This document shows positions 22,102 to 32,811 of a stretch of 64,000 nt of DNA, in pieces; positions within the stretch are counted from its first letter, which is position 1, and every line of letters starts with the position of its first letter. Source of the DNA: Haberlea rhodopensis (lineage: Eukaryota; Streptophyta; Magnoliopsida; Lamiales; Gesneriaceae); NCBI GenBank assembly GCA_907163345.1, contig CAJQUN010001121.1:39605-103604 (forward strand), given 5' to 3'. The notes under the pieces were generated by a model. It searched no databases. It was not told the DNA's origin and was given only the letters and a program-made list of their open reading frames with translations. The translations under genes were made by a program, and so were the position numbers.

Positions 22102-22477
22102 GGGAAATTCTATCCCACAACGGAAGCGTTACTCTTAGTGTGAATATAATCATTAGATTTGTAGACCTTACGTGGGGTCCTGATAGATAGATGCTGAATT
22201 CGAGTATAGACAACCTCCTAGAGAATTGGGATTTGAAAAGAGAAAACTTGGGAAAAAAGAAAATTATTTCACTAATTAATTTATTGAATGGATACATTGG
22301 TTGTACATGTAGCTATTTATACCATTAATTGTAGATATAGCTATTTATACCATTAGTTGTAGATGTAAACTTGCATAATGACCTCTACTAACTAATATAT
22401 CAACAGTTATCTCTTGTGATCATATCAGGTCCACCCATCCAATTACTCAAACTACGTGGGGAGTGATAGAATTTTCC
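22102..22477. mobile_element. Putative MITE, 376 bp
   Basis: The left end GGGAAATTCTATC and the right end (other strand) GGAAAATTCTATC match at 12 of 13 positions. Flanks AATCTATG and AATCTAAG are an 8-bp near duplication, suggesting a hAT-type insertion. Internally a GTAGATATAGCTATTTATAC-like unit is repeated (about 22303-22365). Non-coding. Confidence 0.55.
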
Positions 22478-23102
22478 AATCTAAGCTAATACGCGCAAAT
22501 CGTTGATCCACATCCAGGCAAAAAAAACCTTTGCACTTGTTAATATTAGCATCCATTTCACTTCTTAATGGATCACGTTTTCTAAAACCAAATGTGAAGA
22601 AGAATATTTTGACAGTAAAATCATCTATTTTGGCAACACATAATATACTTATAGAGCTGACCTGGGTGCAGTATTTTGCCTATTCTAAAATCTAGGGTGA
22701 GGGAAGACAGAGTTAAGATTGACTCGTTGTTCTAAATGTATTTCATATATATGTAGATGATCAACACGTCAATAGCACGTGGAATACAAAGTAGACATGA
22801 TATCTAAACTATTCAATTGGGATGATGAACCAAGAAAGTGATCGTCAAACCAGCATAAGATCATCACAACACCACCAAATTTTATCTGGCAGAGTAATGA
22901 ACGAAAACAAAACAGTATGAAAGTCCGAAGATGAATGTCCCCCATATTAAGATCAAAGACATCGTTTCGAAAGACAGAATTGGTGAAGCTCAGAATATGA
23001 GACTGGAATTTAGTTCTTTTAAGCATATCAGAAACAAATGAGGTATATTTTTATGTCGATACAAATTCTAACCAGACTTCCGCTGGCTTAACTGGTGGGG
23101 TG
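22478..23102. other. Intergenic DNA
   Basis: No gene or element recognised. Confidence 0.4.
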
Positions 23103-24483
23103 TGTAAAAACCAGGTTTCCCAACTAAGTCAACCACTAAAGTTTTAGCCAACCAAACTACTTAAGGTTATTTACTCAAAACAATAACTTAACAAGATAGA
23201 TAATTAAGAATTGTAGTAGGATTAAAACTATAAATATTTGATAGATAATGATGCACTTTACAAAATAATTAAGGGATAAGCTTTGGTTATCAAAATCTTT
23301 AATAAATAGTTGGAGTTCACGTCCAAATTATCATTCTTAACAGCCAATAGAATTCATCATCAGATTACTGTGTCTTCTGCAACCTTTATTCTTCAAAAAT
23401 CTAGTCATTAAAATTCCTTCCAATAAGCTTTGAGTCTTCAAAAGTTGACATTATTCCAACCAAAAAAAAAAGATCCAAGAGTTTAGCCATTTTAAATTTT
23501 CCTCCAAATCAACAGCAAGTTTCGAAATTCAGTAGCATAATCCTGAAAAAATACATCGCGTAATTCACAACTAAAAGCCATCCAAGCACGTGTATAATCG
23601 TCTCCAATCTCAGTAAGTGGGCTTTTGTTAAAATCATTCTTTCGTTTTTTTAAATCATAAGTATGTGTTTTAAAATCCAATCGTTATGTGAACTATTTTC
23701 AAATTATGAAATTCTGATATTTGAAATATAAAGCACTTTAAATATCAAAATCCAATTGGTAAGGAATTCCGAATTCTGTTTCTGACCCTGATGCGGTGAG
23801 ATTATAACCGTTTTTCTGACCTGATACAGTGGTTAACCGTTGTTCTGGGAAGTCCATACCCTTTATTCGTGGGTGATCCGATGTTCTGACCTCATCTCTA
23901 GGAGGGTTATGTCTAGAGAACTGATATCAGTACCATGAGGAAACTAGATGATTTATCTTGCTTACTTTAGTATATGGTATGAGATTCTGATATGAAGTTT
24001 ATGTTCTGTCCTGGCTCCGAGAAGCAAATTCTTTTAAGTTTCTGTTATGTTCATAACGGTTTCTGTTCTGATTTTTGATACATGTTTCTGAAAAATTATT
24101 ATAATTATATGTTGTGTCACATACGATTGTCCCCCACTTGCTGAGTGTTTTCCAAAACACTCACCCCTTACTCTACCTCCCCAGATAAAGACGAGGAAGA
24201 AATTGAAGCTGAAGAAGAACATCAATTTTGGGGTTGGTGATCCGCTGCGTTTCTATGAACTAAAGACTTTAAAATTTTGTTTAAGAATGATTCAGTTATT
24301 TTATTTCGTTTTAAGACTTTTAGGGTTTGATTATGCAATTTAATTCGATTGTAAAGACAATTATTTTTTTTTATGGAATATAGACTGGTTTTTCGTTGAA
24401 TACGATATTACGAGGCTTATTGATTTCAAGTTGTTATTGGGAATCAATGCCGGTGTTATTGACCCCGGTCTCGGGGCGTGACA
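23103..24483 (+). repeat. 5' LTR of the gypsy element
   Basis: 1381 bp from TGTAAAAACC to GGGGCGTGACA. Its first 345 bp match 28081-28428 closely. The right end is set by the primer-binding site just downstream. Confidence 0.85.
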
Positions 24484-24490
24484 TTTAAGT

Positions 24491-24502
24491 TGTATCAGAG
24501 CC
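24491..24502 (+). other. Primer-binding site of the gypsy element
   Basis: TGTATCAGAGCC, the Met-tRNA primer site (TGGTATCAGAGCC) with a change at the third position, seven bases after the LTR end. Confidence 0.75.
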
Positions 24503-25553
24503 AGGTTTCATAACCCCGCTGGGAAAAGACTTCTAGTTGAAATATATCACTAGATTATAAAACCTAGTAGAACAGACCAACTGGAGAATAAAATCAGTTG
24601 GGAAAAGACCGATTCACGGTAATTACGATAATCAGAAGTTCAATCTGATTGATCACGTGAATAACAATTATTATGTGCCCAAAAATTTAATTCAAAAAAA
24701 AAAAATTTAAGGAATTTTTTGAAAATTCGAAACCCTAAGATGCTCAATCGCCGCCGCCGCCTGCAGCCACCATAATCGTCGGCCAGTATACCATCGGAAT
24801 CGTCTCTCCAAGACGATCACACTGCCAAAATTTCAGGTCGATCGGACTACGTTTGCCTGATCAATTTCTTGTTCGAAAATTTCAGAACCCTTCACGTCCT
24901 TATTCTTCTTCCGATCCGCCACCACCAGACGCCGTTCGACCAACCCGGTATATAAATACGACGAGTACAACCTCTGGAGTAAAAACCCTCTATCCACCGC
25001 CACTCACAATCACTGAACGACGAGTAATTTCAAATCGAACCAGTGCTACTCAAGAACCCTAATGTCGAAATCCAATGCTTCGATTTCCAGACCATCCCTT
25101 CATCGTTTTGCAATTAAAATTGGCATATTGATCCTCTGATCATGTCGATCAAAAGCCCTTTATCAATTTCAAATTTCAACCACTGGACGATGACCAGAAT
25201 CCAGATCGAATTTGGGTCCAAGAACCCTAGCAGACATGAAATTTCCTTTCTCGATTTCTTAAATTTCGTAAACGTTTTTTGTTCAATTAAATTTGTAAAT
25301 TCAATCCTTATTCAGTTACGATCGAAAGCTCTATCGTGATTTCATATTCCAATCGACGATTAAAGACTAATTTCGAAACCCTATTTCAAGCCATATGAAC
25401 ACTAAAAACATTTTTTTTGTTTAAAAAAAAAATCAGAATGCAAAATTCAAAGTTTTATACCTCATACTATTAATCACTATATTTTTAAAAATATAGAAAT
25501 GATTTTGTTAAATATTTAATGGACTAAACTATTTCCCTAATTGGGTTTAGGTG

Positions 25554-26568
25554 ATGTCGACCCGAGCCCAGGCCGCTAGGATCCGTCGCATGGAGCAAGA
25601 GATTGAGGCCAAGCTGAAGAAGAGGCCAACGAAGCTAAAGAGGAGATCACGAGGCTCACTGATCTCCATAGAGCTGATGCTGATAGAATCCAAACCATGA
25701 CAAACCAAAGTGAGCAACTCCAGCAAGTAGACCCGACCACGGTTCAGAACCGCCGGTTAGACGGTTCAAAAAACATCGACCCTTAACCTTAACCTTTCTT
25801 GACGGTTCCGGTTACGGTTCATGAACCGTCGGTTATGGTCCGATTACCGTTACGATTAACCAACGGTTACGGTTTGACACTTACTTTTTAAACAAAATTA
25901 AAAATATTCTTAAAGTTTGAAATAAAGTGTAAAATGTGTTTGAATGTGATTTCATCCATGGATTAAATATAAAATAACATGAAATAAATTCAAGCTCAGA
26001 TAACTAAAATGTGTAAGATATATTTGTTTGGTTAATATATATAAATTATAACAATATATTTAGATCAACAAGGCTCTTATAACTTAGTGGTTGAAGCTAA
26101 TTATTCAATTTGGAGGTCATGAGTTAAATCGACACCATAATATATATTTTAAATTTAAAAATGTAAAAAGAATTAAAATAACCCTTGAACCGCCGGTTAA
26201 CCGACGGTTACGGGTTAGGAAAATTATGACCCCTTAATCGGCCCTTCTATAGACGGGCCGGTTACGGGTCCGACCCTTCGAACCGTTGACCCGGTTAACC
26301 TGCCCGTTGACCACGATTCGGTTCAGGGTCGATGATGACCCTTGGTCGGGTCTACCAGCAAGAATACGAGATGGATCGAGTGCTAAGCGAGACTAGGATT
26401 ATGGCCCTCGAGATACGAATCGACGAGCTCTCAGAGACAAACCATGGGTTGTTGAACGATCTCGAAGAGTTGCATGGGGCCATCAACATACAAGAGGAAG
26501 ACCCCGATGAAGACCCAGAAGAAGAGGGTGATGAGGAGGAATTAGGATATGGGGAAATAATCGATTAG
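25554..26568 (+). pseudogene. Leader coiled-coil frame of the gypsy element, interrupted by a MITE
   Basis: The ATG at 25554 opens MSTRAQAARIRRMEQEIEAK. After a frameshift near 25617 the frame continues EEITRLTDLHRADADRIQTM to QLQQ at 25727. It resumes after the MITE as EYEMDRVLSETRIMALEIRI and ends in an acidic tail EEDPDEDPEEEGDEEELGYG (stop at 26568). Heptad-like charge and Leu spacing suggest a coiled coil. Such short frames ahead of gag are known in some plant gypsy elements; the function is unknown. Confidence 0.7.
25728..26354. mobile_element. hAT-type MITE nested in the gypsy leader frame, 627 bp
   Basis: The terminal inverted repeat is TAGACCCGACCA at the left and its exact complement at the right. 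It is flanked by the 8-bp duplication CCAGCAAG (25720-25727 and 26355-26362), the hAT signature. Both subterminal regions are packed with GGTTACGG/CCGTTA words, typical transposase-binding repeats. A tRNA-like stretch (AACTTAGTGGTTGAAGC... GGTCATGAGTT, about 26078-26125) sits inside. No transposase. Removing the element plus one duplication restores the reading frame (QLQQ/EYEM). Confidence 0.9.
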
Positions 26569-26789
26569 TTTAAAAGAATTACATTATTAAAATGTTATAT
26601 TTTTCAATTTAGTAAGAATATTAAGAATCTTTGGTATTTTATTAATTTTGTTTGACTTTATTATAAACCCTATTCGACAATCAATAAATTATTTTATTCA
26701 TTCAATGTTGTCTCCATTATGTCTAATTCGATCATACTCTCGTTTATACTCTTGCGCGACAATCTTAGAGATATATGAATTTGTAGGAA

Positions 26790-27953
26790 ATGACTGGTTG
26801 ACCTATTCGTAGCAACCGAAACTCCAACTACGCAGTTCCTCCTAACACTAACGAGGAGAGAACAGATGGAAACCAGAATCCTCCACCTCCACTGAGGGTG
26901 GGTCTGAGTCGCGAAGACTTGACAACAATAGCTACCATTGTGGCTACGACACTACAAGGCCTGGCTAACCCTGCTATCAATCAGCCACATCCTCAGCCAG
27001 TGCCACCTCCACAAGGAGTCAAGTACCATTATGAGTCTCTTCGCAAGAACATGGTTCCGACATTTGATGGCAACTCAGATCCAGAAATGGCCCAGAATTG
27101 GCTTAAGCAAGTAGAAAATCACCACAGACTGCTTGAAGTGCCTGAAAATATCAAGGTTGGAGTCACAACATCTTTTCTTATTGATCAGGACGGTAAATGG
27201 TGGGAAAACGTGTCACCATTGATGATAGAAAAGGGACCAATCACTTGGCAACGGTTCCGAAGCGCTTTCCTAAAGCAATATTTTCCAACAGCAGTGCAAA
27301 ATCAGAAACTGAGGGAATTTGAGAACTTGATACAAACTCCTGATATGTCGGTGGTAGAATATACCTCAAAGTTCAACTCTCTGGGAACTTATGCACCAAG
27401 TATTATGGCAGATGAGACCTTGAAACTACATCGCTTTAGGATTGGATTAAACAGTCGTATCCAATCTGCCCTAGCAATATATGAAACCACAAACTTTGGA
27501 GGCCTAATGGGAGCAGCCATCAGGGCTGAAGCTGATATAAGACGTCGTGAAGAAGAATTTAAGCGCGAGCGACCTCCCCCTAGTCAACACGTCGCCAATG
27601 GTCAGGATTTCAAACGACCAAACCAATCCAATAATCAACAAGAGTGGCCCATATCCACCCCATTCAATCATAGGGTTCCAAAATGTCCGACTTGTGACTT
27701 CGTACATACTGGTGAATGTCCTAGAAAGACTGGAGCTTGCTTCCGATGTGGGAAGTTCGGACATAGAATTGCCGATTGTCCTGAAGCCGATAAAAGGGGG
27801 ACAGGTTCAGGAAATAGTGCCCCTCCAAACAAGCCAAGGGAGAACAAACCAAATGCTCGGGTATATGCCATAACCCAAGAAAAAACGGAAGACGTGAACA
27901 AAGCCGTGACATGTATCATTTTATTAAACAAGTACACGCATATGTATTGTTGA
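26790..27953 (+). pseudogene. Ty3/gypsy gag with CCHC zinc knuckle
   Basis: The natural ATG is at 26790. Codon 4 is TGA where MTGRPIRS would be expected, then the frame is open to 27953. The retrotrans_gag core is clear: FDGNSDPEMAQNWLKQVENH, ITWQRFRSAFLKQYFPTAVQ, EFENLIQTPDMSVVEYTSKF. A CCHC knuckle CFRCGKFGHRIADC lies near the end. The last residues run into a mutilated protease start (TCIILLNKYTHMYC, then the remains of an Asp-Tyr-Gly-Val-Thr-His-Ser active-site region at about 27950-27970). Gag makes the particle shell. The stop near the start and the missing pol mean this copy is dead. Confidence 0.9.
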
Positions 27954-28080
27954 TTATGGTGTCACACATTCTTTATATCCAAGAGGTTGTTGAGGAACTA
28001 TCACTTAAGCCAGAAATACCATTTCCAAGGTCAACATGACTCAAGTTTCGAGGACGAAACTTCCATTAAGGATGGAGGAA

Positions 28081-28428
28081 TGTAAAAATCCGATTTCCCA
28101 ACTAAGCCAACCACTAAAGTTTTAGCCAACCAAACTACTTAAGGTTATTTACTCAAAACAATAACTTAACGAGATAGATAATTAAGAATTGTAGTATGAT
28201 TAAAACTCTAAATATTTGATAGATAATGATGTACTTTACAAAATAATTAAGGGATAAGCTCTGGTTATCAAAATCTTTAATAAATAGTTGGAGTTCACGT
28301 CCAAATTATAACTCTTAACAGCCAATAGAATTCATCATCAGATTACTGTGTCTTCTGCAACCTTTATTCTTCAAAATTTAGTCATTAAAATTCCTTCCAA
28401 TAAGGTTTGAGTCTTCAAAAATTGACCC
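28081..28428 (+). repeat. Truncated 3' LTR of the gypsy element
   Basis: It starts TGTAAAAATCC right after the polypurine tract and tracks the 5' LTR to TTGAC at about 28428. There similarity stops abruptly, and the remaining ~1030 bp are missing. Confidence 0.85.
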
Positions 28429-29853
28429 ACTGGCTCGAAAAGAATCGGTACTCCCATTTTGAAACATTTATTGCACAAAGTAGTATAGTTCCGTACTTTT
28501 TGTGTTTCCTGATGGGGAACTTAGCTAGTGAGTAGCAATAACTGTAGGGCAGGTAGAAAATATGAGACTATGAGAGAGAGTAGGTGAGTTATAAATTTAT
28601 AAAGTTACTGAATTAGGTTTTTGTTTTAAAACATATATTAAATTACCCACTCAATTAAACTTGGGGATCGTTCAACGTGACTGATCGGCAAAAGTATGAT
28701 GGGAAGTGATGAAATCCAACAACCATTGGATTCGACGGGAAGACCCTTCCTTATCACAGTAGAACAAAAAGAACATATATATAGTTCGGATATGAGTTCA
28801 ATTTATAAGCCTATATCTGTGAATATTTGGTGGGATTTAAATATGCTTGGGGTAGGAGAGGTACTAGCAGCTAAATTCACAAGACTGGGGGTGTCCGTTT
28901 GAAAAGGAAATTATGAGCTAGGAAGCAGGCAACATAGCTAGCTGCAGTGATCTTTAATTCCAAATGAGGTCCCCTATGGTTTCATTGTTGCTTTCTATAT
29001 TCTCATCCGAATGTTGTTATTCCATAGGACACTGCTCATTAAGATAACAAATACTCAACCGGTCCTTCTCTTCCAACATGCCTTTCAAATGACTCACGGA
29101 CCACCCACAATTAGTATATCATTTAACACCGATATATTCTGATCACATATAATAATCATGGCCATTTGTTATTTATTCAGTACAAATTGTGCTTAGTTTG
29201 GCTTATATTCGAGGTGCCCTCAAGGCACTGTCTTTTAGGCACCCCAACTATTAGATTGTGTGTGCCAATCCAATGATCATGTTGTTTTCAAAGACATATT
29301 TGGATGATTGTGCCTACCATTTGTTTGAAACTTTTGCATTTTTAATTATAAATTTTAAAATTCAATAGCTTTTGGAAATTTGTAAAAATAGTTGGTTTCT
29401 TTGTGCATGCCTGCTACCTTTTCTCCACATACTCCATTACCATGTCACCTAAACTCTAGTCATTTGTTTTCACTTTTCTTTTTTATAGGATTTGTTTTGG
29501 CACTTATAAGTTATTTTATGTGTGAAAAAAATAGTATATATATATGCTTCCCTAAAAAACCCATGTAGAACTTATAAAAATCTTATAAAAAAATAAGAAG
29601 CCACATTAAAATTGTAAATAGCATGTAAATTATGTCAGACTTATTTATTTTTTAAGAAGTTACTGAATTTTAAAATTTAAGGTGAATTAAGAGATAATAT
29701 AACAATTAAATTGATTTAAAGGAAAATATATTAACATTTATTTTCGTCTCATCTAAATATACAGTCATACCATAAACCGGGCTACCTCAACGTACGAGAC
29801 TCCGACAACAAAATAAAAGCCACAAATTTCACCAATCAACCTGTAGATGTATA
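28429..29853. other. Intergenic DNA
   Basis: No reliable gene. A 68-codon open frame at 28696-28902 has no recognisable domain. A short hairpin-forming word pair GGTGCCCTC...GGCACC lies near 29213-29244. Confidence 0.4.
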
Positions 29854-30257
29854 TGTTGGGATTATGATCCAATGCCTAATATACATTTATTGGGATAGAT
29901 TTGTGATCCAAGGTCCAATAGACATTTACATTTGACACAAGTCAAATCCTAACCGTCAACCCAGATAAGACAGATCTGACATAGAGTTGAAGTTTGACCA
30001 TATAAATAGGGGTCTCTTTCTCCTATGCTAGACACAAAAAAATGTACGTTCTCTTTCTCTTTAACACGAAACTTTATCTTGGAGAATCACCGACGACTCC
30101 GAGGGTTTAAGCTGTGCAACTCTATTAGTAATCTACCAAACCAACAAGAAACAATTCAATCATCGAGGCTACTAAACAAGCGCAAAGATCTGAGATAATT
30201 TTTTGCTACGATCAGATATATTGAATATCCAACTATTTATTATATTAAATTCCAACA
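29854..30257 (+). repeat. Solo LTR, probably TRIM or small Copia
   Basis: 404 bp running from TGTTGGGATTATGATCC to ATTCCAACA, so the ends are the complementary TGTTGG/CCAACA. A TATA box (ACCATATAAATAGGGG, about 29998-30013) is correctly placed for an LTR promoter. No internal domain and no clear 5-bp duplication. Confidence 0.65.
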
Positions 30258-30956
30258 CAACCTAATAATCCAAATTTCACCATGCTACGTTGCAGGAATC
30301 TTTTGAACTAGATCGAATGATTACCAAAATTATTAGAACTTAATGGTCCCTGGTTCTGCCTAAAGCATCAGACATCCATCTTAACAAAAGCCAGAAGTTT
30401 ATCTTAGGTGTTTAGGGTGGTAAAATTGTAATAAGTTTAAGTACCCTTTATCTTCATTTTAATATATTTTTGTCTCAGGAAGAAAAACAAGCCAGAAGTC
30501 TGTCCAAGATAAATAGTCATTGTACTGATATCTCCAAGCTAACCGGATTAGTTAACACTCAAGTCCTCCACTTTTGAAACAGATTCGAGTTCGAGTTCTG
30601 TCAAAAACATTCAAAACTCAAATTCAAATTCGCTGATAATACATAAATAAAATTATTTTACAATCATCAACTCATAGATAATACATATACAAAATATTTG
30701 CTGGACTCCTTACATACCTTAACTCGAAATTAAACAGGTCCACATGATACATAATTAACTCAAAATAGACGTACTCATATTAAAATCCCATTTTAAAAAA
30801 ATTGATGCAAAAATTAATAACAGCTTAAATCTCCATACGACGAAAGGGAGTCCATTTTGTTGGAAAAATCCTTTAAATTTAAGTGAGAAGATCATTGACC
30901 CACCCAAGATCCGGCTCTCCCTGCAGATTGCTTTCATTGTTGCACCTGTTGTACTC
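30258..30956. other. Region downstream of the CCCH gene
   Basis: Non-coding. It should include the minus-strand 3' UTR of the CCCH gene next to 30956. Confidence 0.4.
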
Positions 30957-32609
30957 CTACATACCAGTAAAGAATTTGCTAGTTCCAGGGCTTGGGGTTG
31001 AAGGAGATAACACAAACTGAGGCTGCTCCACTTCAACGTTTAAATTATTCACATCCAACCAGGGAAGATTCCTCCTACTAACAGTTCCAAATGTTTGAGA
31101 ACGAGAAACTGGAGCTTCGTTCACATTCATGGATTCCATAGAACACATCAATTCGGTTAGTGCATTTTTGTAAGTCAACCCACCGTTGTTGAATTCAGGA
31201 AACCCACAAGATTCCATGCCCGATAACCTTGATAACTCCGGAGCGTTCACCGAAGGGGAGAGTGGCGGTGAAAGTGGCGGCGATAAATGGGACATGCCCA
31301 TTAATAAAGGAGATGTAGGTGAGGCGTGACAAAAAACACAGCAATGGTTTAGATTCCGGTACACTTTCTCCGCCGTCGGAGAATTCATAGGCGGTGGAGA
31401 AGAGGGATCCGGCGACATGCGAAGCTGCTTCGTTGAATGAGCAAAAAAACATACCTTTCTCTTGCAATTCTTCCCATCTTTGCATGCTTCTGTTCGGTAG
31501 CGACTTGGGTGAAGCCAACATTCAAAAACCCCATGAGAAAAATCACAATTCTCGCCTTTGCTACAATATCCCTTTCGAAATTCAGAGCACACACTTCCAG
31601 AATAATGGACCCTTCTGGGATCCCTTCTTCGGGCCTTTTCGCCCGGATGAGCAAAAGGACAATCCGTCCAGTCGTGATTACGTCTCCTAGTGCATTTTCT
31701 GACCTTAAATTCGTAGATTCTGAACTGATCGGAGGAATAAGGATCAGAATCATCGTCGTCTGCACTGTTGCAAGGCAAGAATTTCGAGAGCAGTGAATGC
31801 TCCACCTTGGGGTCAGAGGCGTACGTTATGTGGGGGCTTGGGGGGCTTCAGCCCCCCAACCCAATCCTAATTTTTTTTATATTTTTTTGTAACTCAACAA
31901 TTAAGATTAAATGGTCTTTTCTTGGTTTTAGAACTTGAAAAATAAGAGATTATTTTGGAAAATGATTTTGAAAATATGGAATGTGAAAGACACAAAGAAA
32001 AAGAAAATACCAAGAAAAGAATTAGGTGAATAGTTTGTTCGACGTTTCTAATGTGCAATTTTGTTTTTTTTTTTTTTGAAGAGTAATGTGATGCATTTGA
32101 GTTTAGTTTCATGGTTTTTTTATAGAAATTTTATGGTTTGAATGGTTAAGTTTTAAATATTGGTTGAGGATCACGATACATTGGAATTCTATTTTCTCGT
32201 GAGATTTACCCAAGTCTTTTATCGTTTGATTTGTTCGAATATTGAATGTTTAATTATTTTTCTTGATTATACTTGTGTGTTTGATGTTAGATTGATCATC
32301 CAAAATTTTTCATGCAATCTAATGTTATTCCTTGGAACCTTATTTTTTTTTGGGGGGCTCCGCCCCCAAACCCCCACATCACCTTCAGCTCCAGCCAGCC
32401 CCCCATATGTAAAAGTCCTAGCTACGCCCCTGCTTGGGGTAGTCCAAAAACACATCAGACATCGGTGGATGCGCGGCGGCAGAACGGCGACTGAGAAGTT
32501 TACGAGGTGGGATGTCGATTTCTTGAAGGGATTTCTTGTGGAGGTAGGTTTGGTGAGAGTGGTGGTACTTGTGTTGATGTTCACCACAAACAGTAGTACT
32601 ACCCATCAT
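30957..32609 (-). pseudogene. RR-type tandem CCCH zinc-finger gene split by a hAT MITE
   Basis: Part 1 is 32609-32433, from ATG (MMGSTTVCGEHQ) to SDVFLDYPK, 59 codons. Part 2 is 31805-30957, VEHSLLSKFLPCN to the stop, 282 codons. Between them lies a 619-bp MITE with an 8-bp target duplication. Without the MITE and one duplication the parts join in frame, giving 341 residues. In that numbering the plant RR-TZF module is complete: RR region C97/C108/H112, first CCCH finger C132-C140-C146-H150 (CX7CX5CX3H) and second finger C167-C173-C178-H182 (CX5CX4CX3H). Relatives (AtTZF1-3/OZF group) bind AU-rich mRNA in P-bodies and stress granules and act in ABA, GA and stress responses. As it stands translation stops in the MITE, and part 2 has no ATG before the fingers (its first codon is GTG). 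It was intronless and otherwise shows no decay, so the insertion is probably young or this is one allele. Confidence 0.88.
31814..32432. mobile_element. hAT-type MITE inside the CCCH zinc-finger gene, 619 bp
   Basis: Ends CAGAGGCGTA (left) and CAGGGGCGTA (right, other strand) with G-runs just inside (GGGGGCTTGGGGGGCT at the left, GGGGGGCTGGCTGG at the right), a common plant hAT terminus. The duplication CTTGGGGT flanks it (31806-31813 and 32433-32440). The interior is AT-rich and non-coding, with stops in all frames. No splice pair that would remove it and keep the frame is obvious. Confidence 0.92.
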
Positions 32610-32777
32610 GTATTAATTTTCTTGAGAAAAATACAAGGGGATGTATGAATCCTAAGGATATAACAAAAATAATACTTTTGCTTTTTTTTCTGTAGGTATA
32701 GAGAACATGAAAGAACTGTCAAAAGAGAAACGTAGCAAAGAGATGAAATGGTGTGGATATAGGGGTATATATATATA

Positions 32778-32811
32778 CTAGTTTATTGGGCACCGTGCAA
32801 GGCACGGTGCC
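32778..32811 (-). other. Helitron 2 3' terminal hairpin and CTAG end
   Basis: 10-bp stems with a 3-base loop, then CTAG. It is the strongest hairpin of the three Helitrons in the window. Confidence 0.85.

Larger units (their letters stand above)
23103..28428 (+). mobile_element. Ty3/gypsy (chromovirus-like) element, gag only, pol deleted
   Basis: The order is 5' LTR 23103-24483, primer site 24491-24502, a leader frame with a nested hAT MITE, gag 26790-27953, a scrap of protease, a GA-rich polypurine tract (AAGGATGGAGGAA, 28068-28080) and a 3' LTR from 28081. The text TTTCGAGGACGAAAC before the tract is typical of the Tekay/Del chromovirus group. Only about 150 bp lie between gag and the 3' end, so protease to integrase (about 3 kb) is deleted. 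The 3' LTR keeps only its first 348 bp. No target duplication can be checked. Confidence 0.88.

Noticed and set aside
26078..26125. tRNA-like stretch inside the hAT MITE (AGTGGTTGAAGC .. GAGTTAAATC)
   Set aside because: The B box is degenerate and no cloverleaf can be drawn, so it is not called as a tRNA or a SINE.
29854..30257. Complete retrotransposon at the solo LTR
   Set aside because: No internal domain or second LTR, and the flanking bases do not form a clear 5-bp duplication.
31394..31796. Long plus-strand frames opposite the CCCH gene
   Set aside because: Shadows of the minus-strand zinc-finger coding sequence.
31814..32432. MITE in the CCCH gene acting as a normal intron
   Set aside because: No GT donor at or near the left boundary pairs with an AG that keeps the frame; the 8-bp duplication and hAT ends explain it as an insertion. 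Only transcript data could revive the idea.
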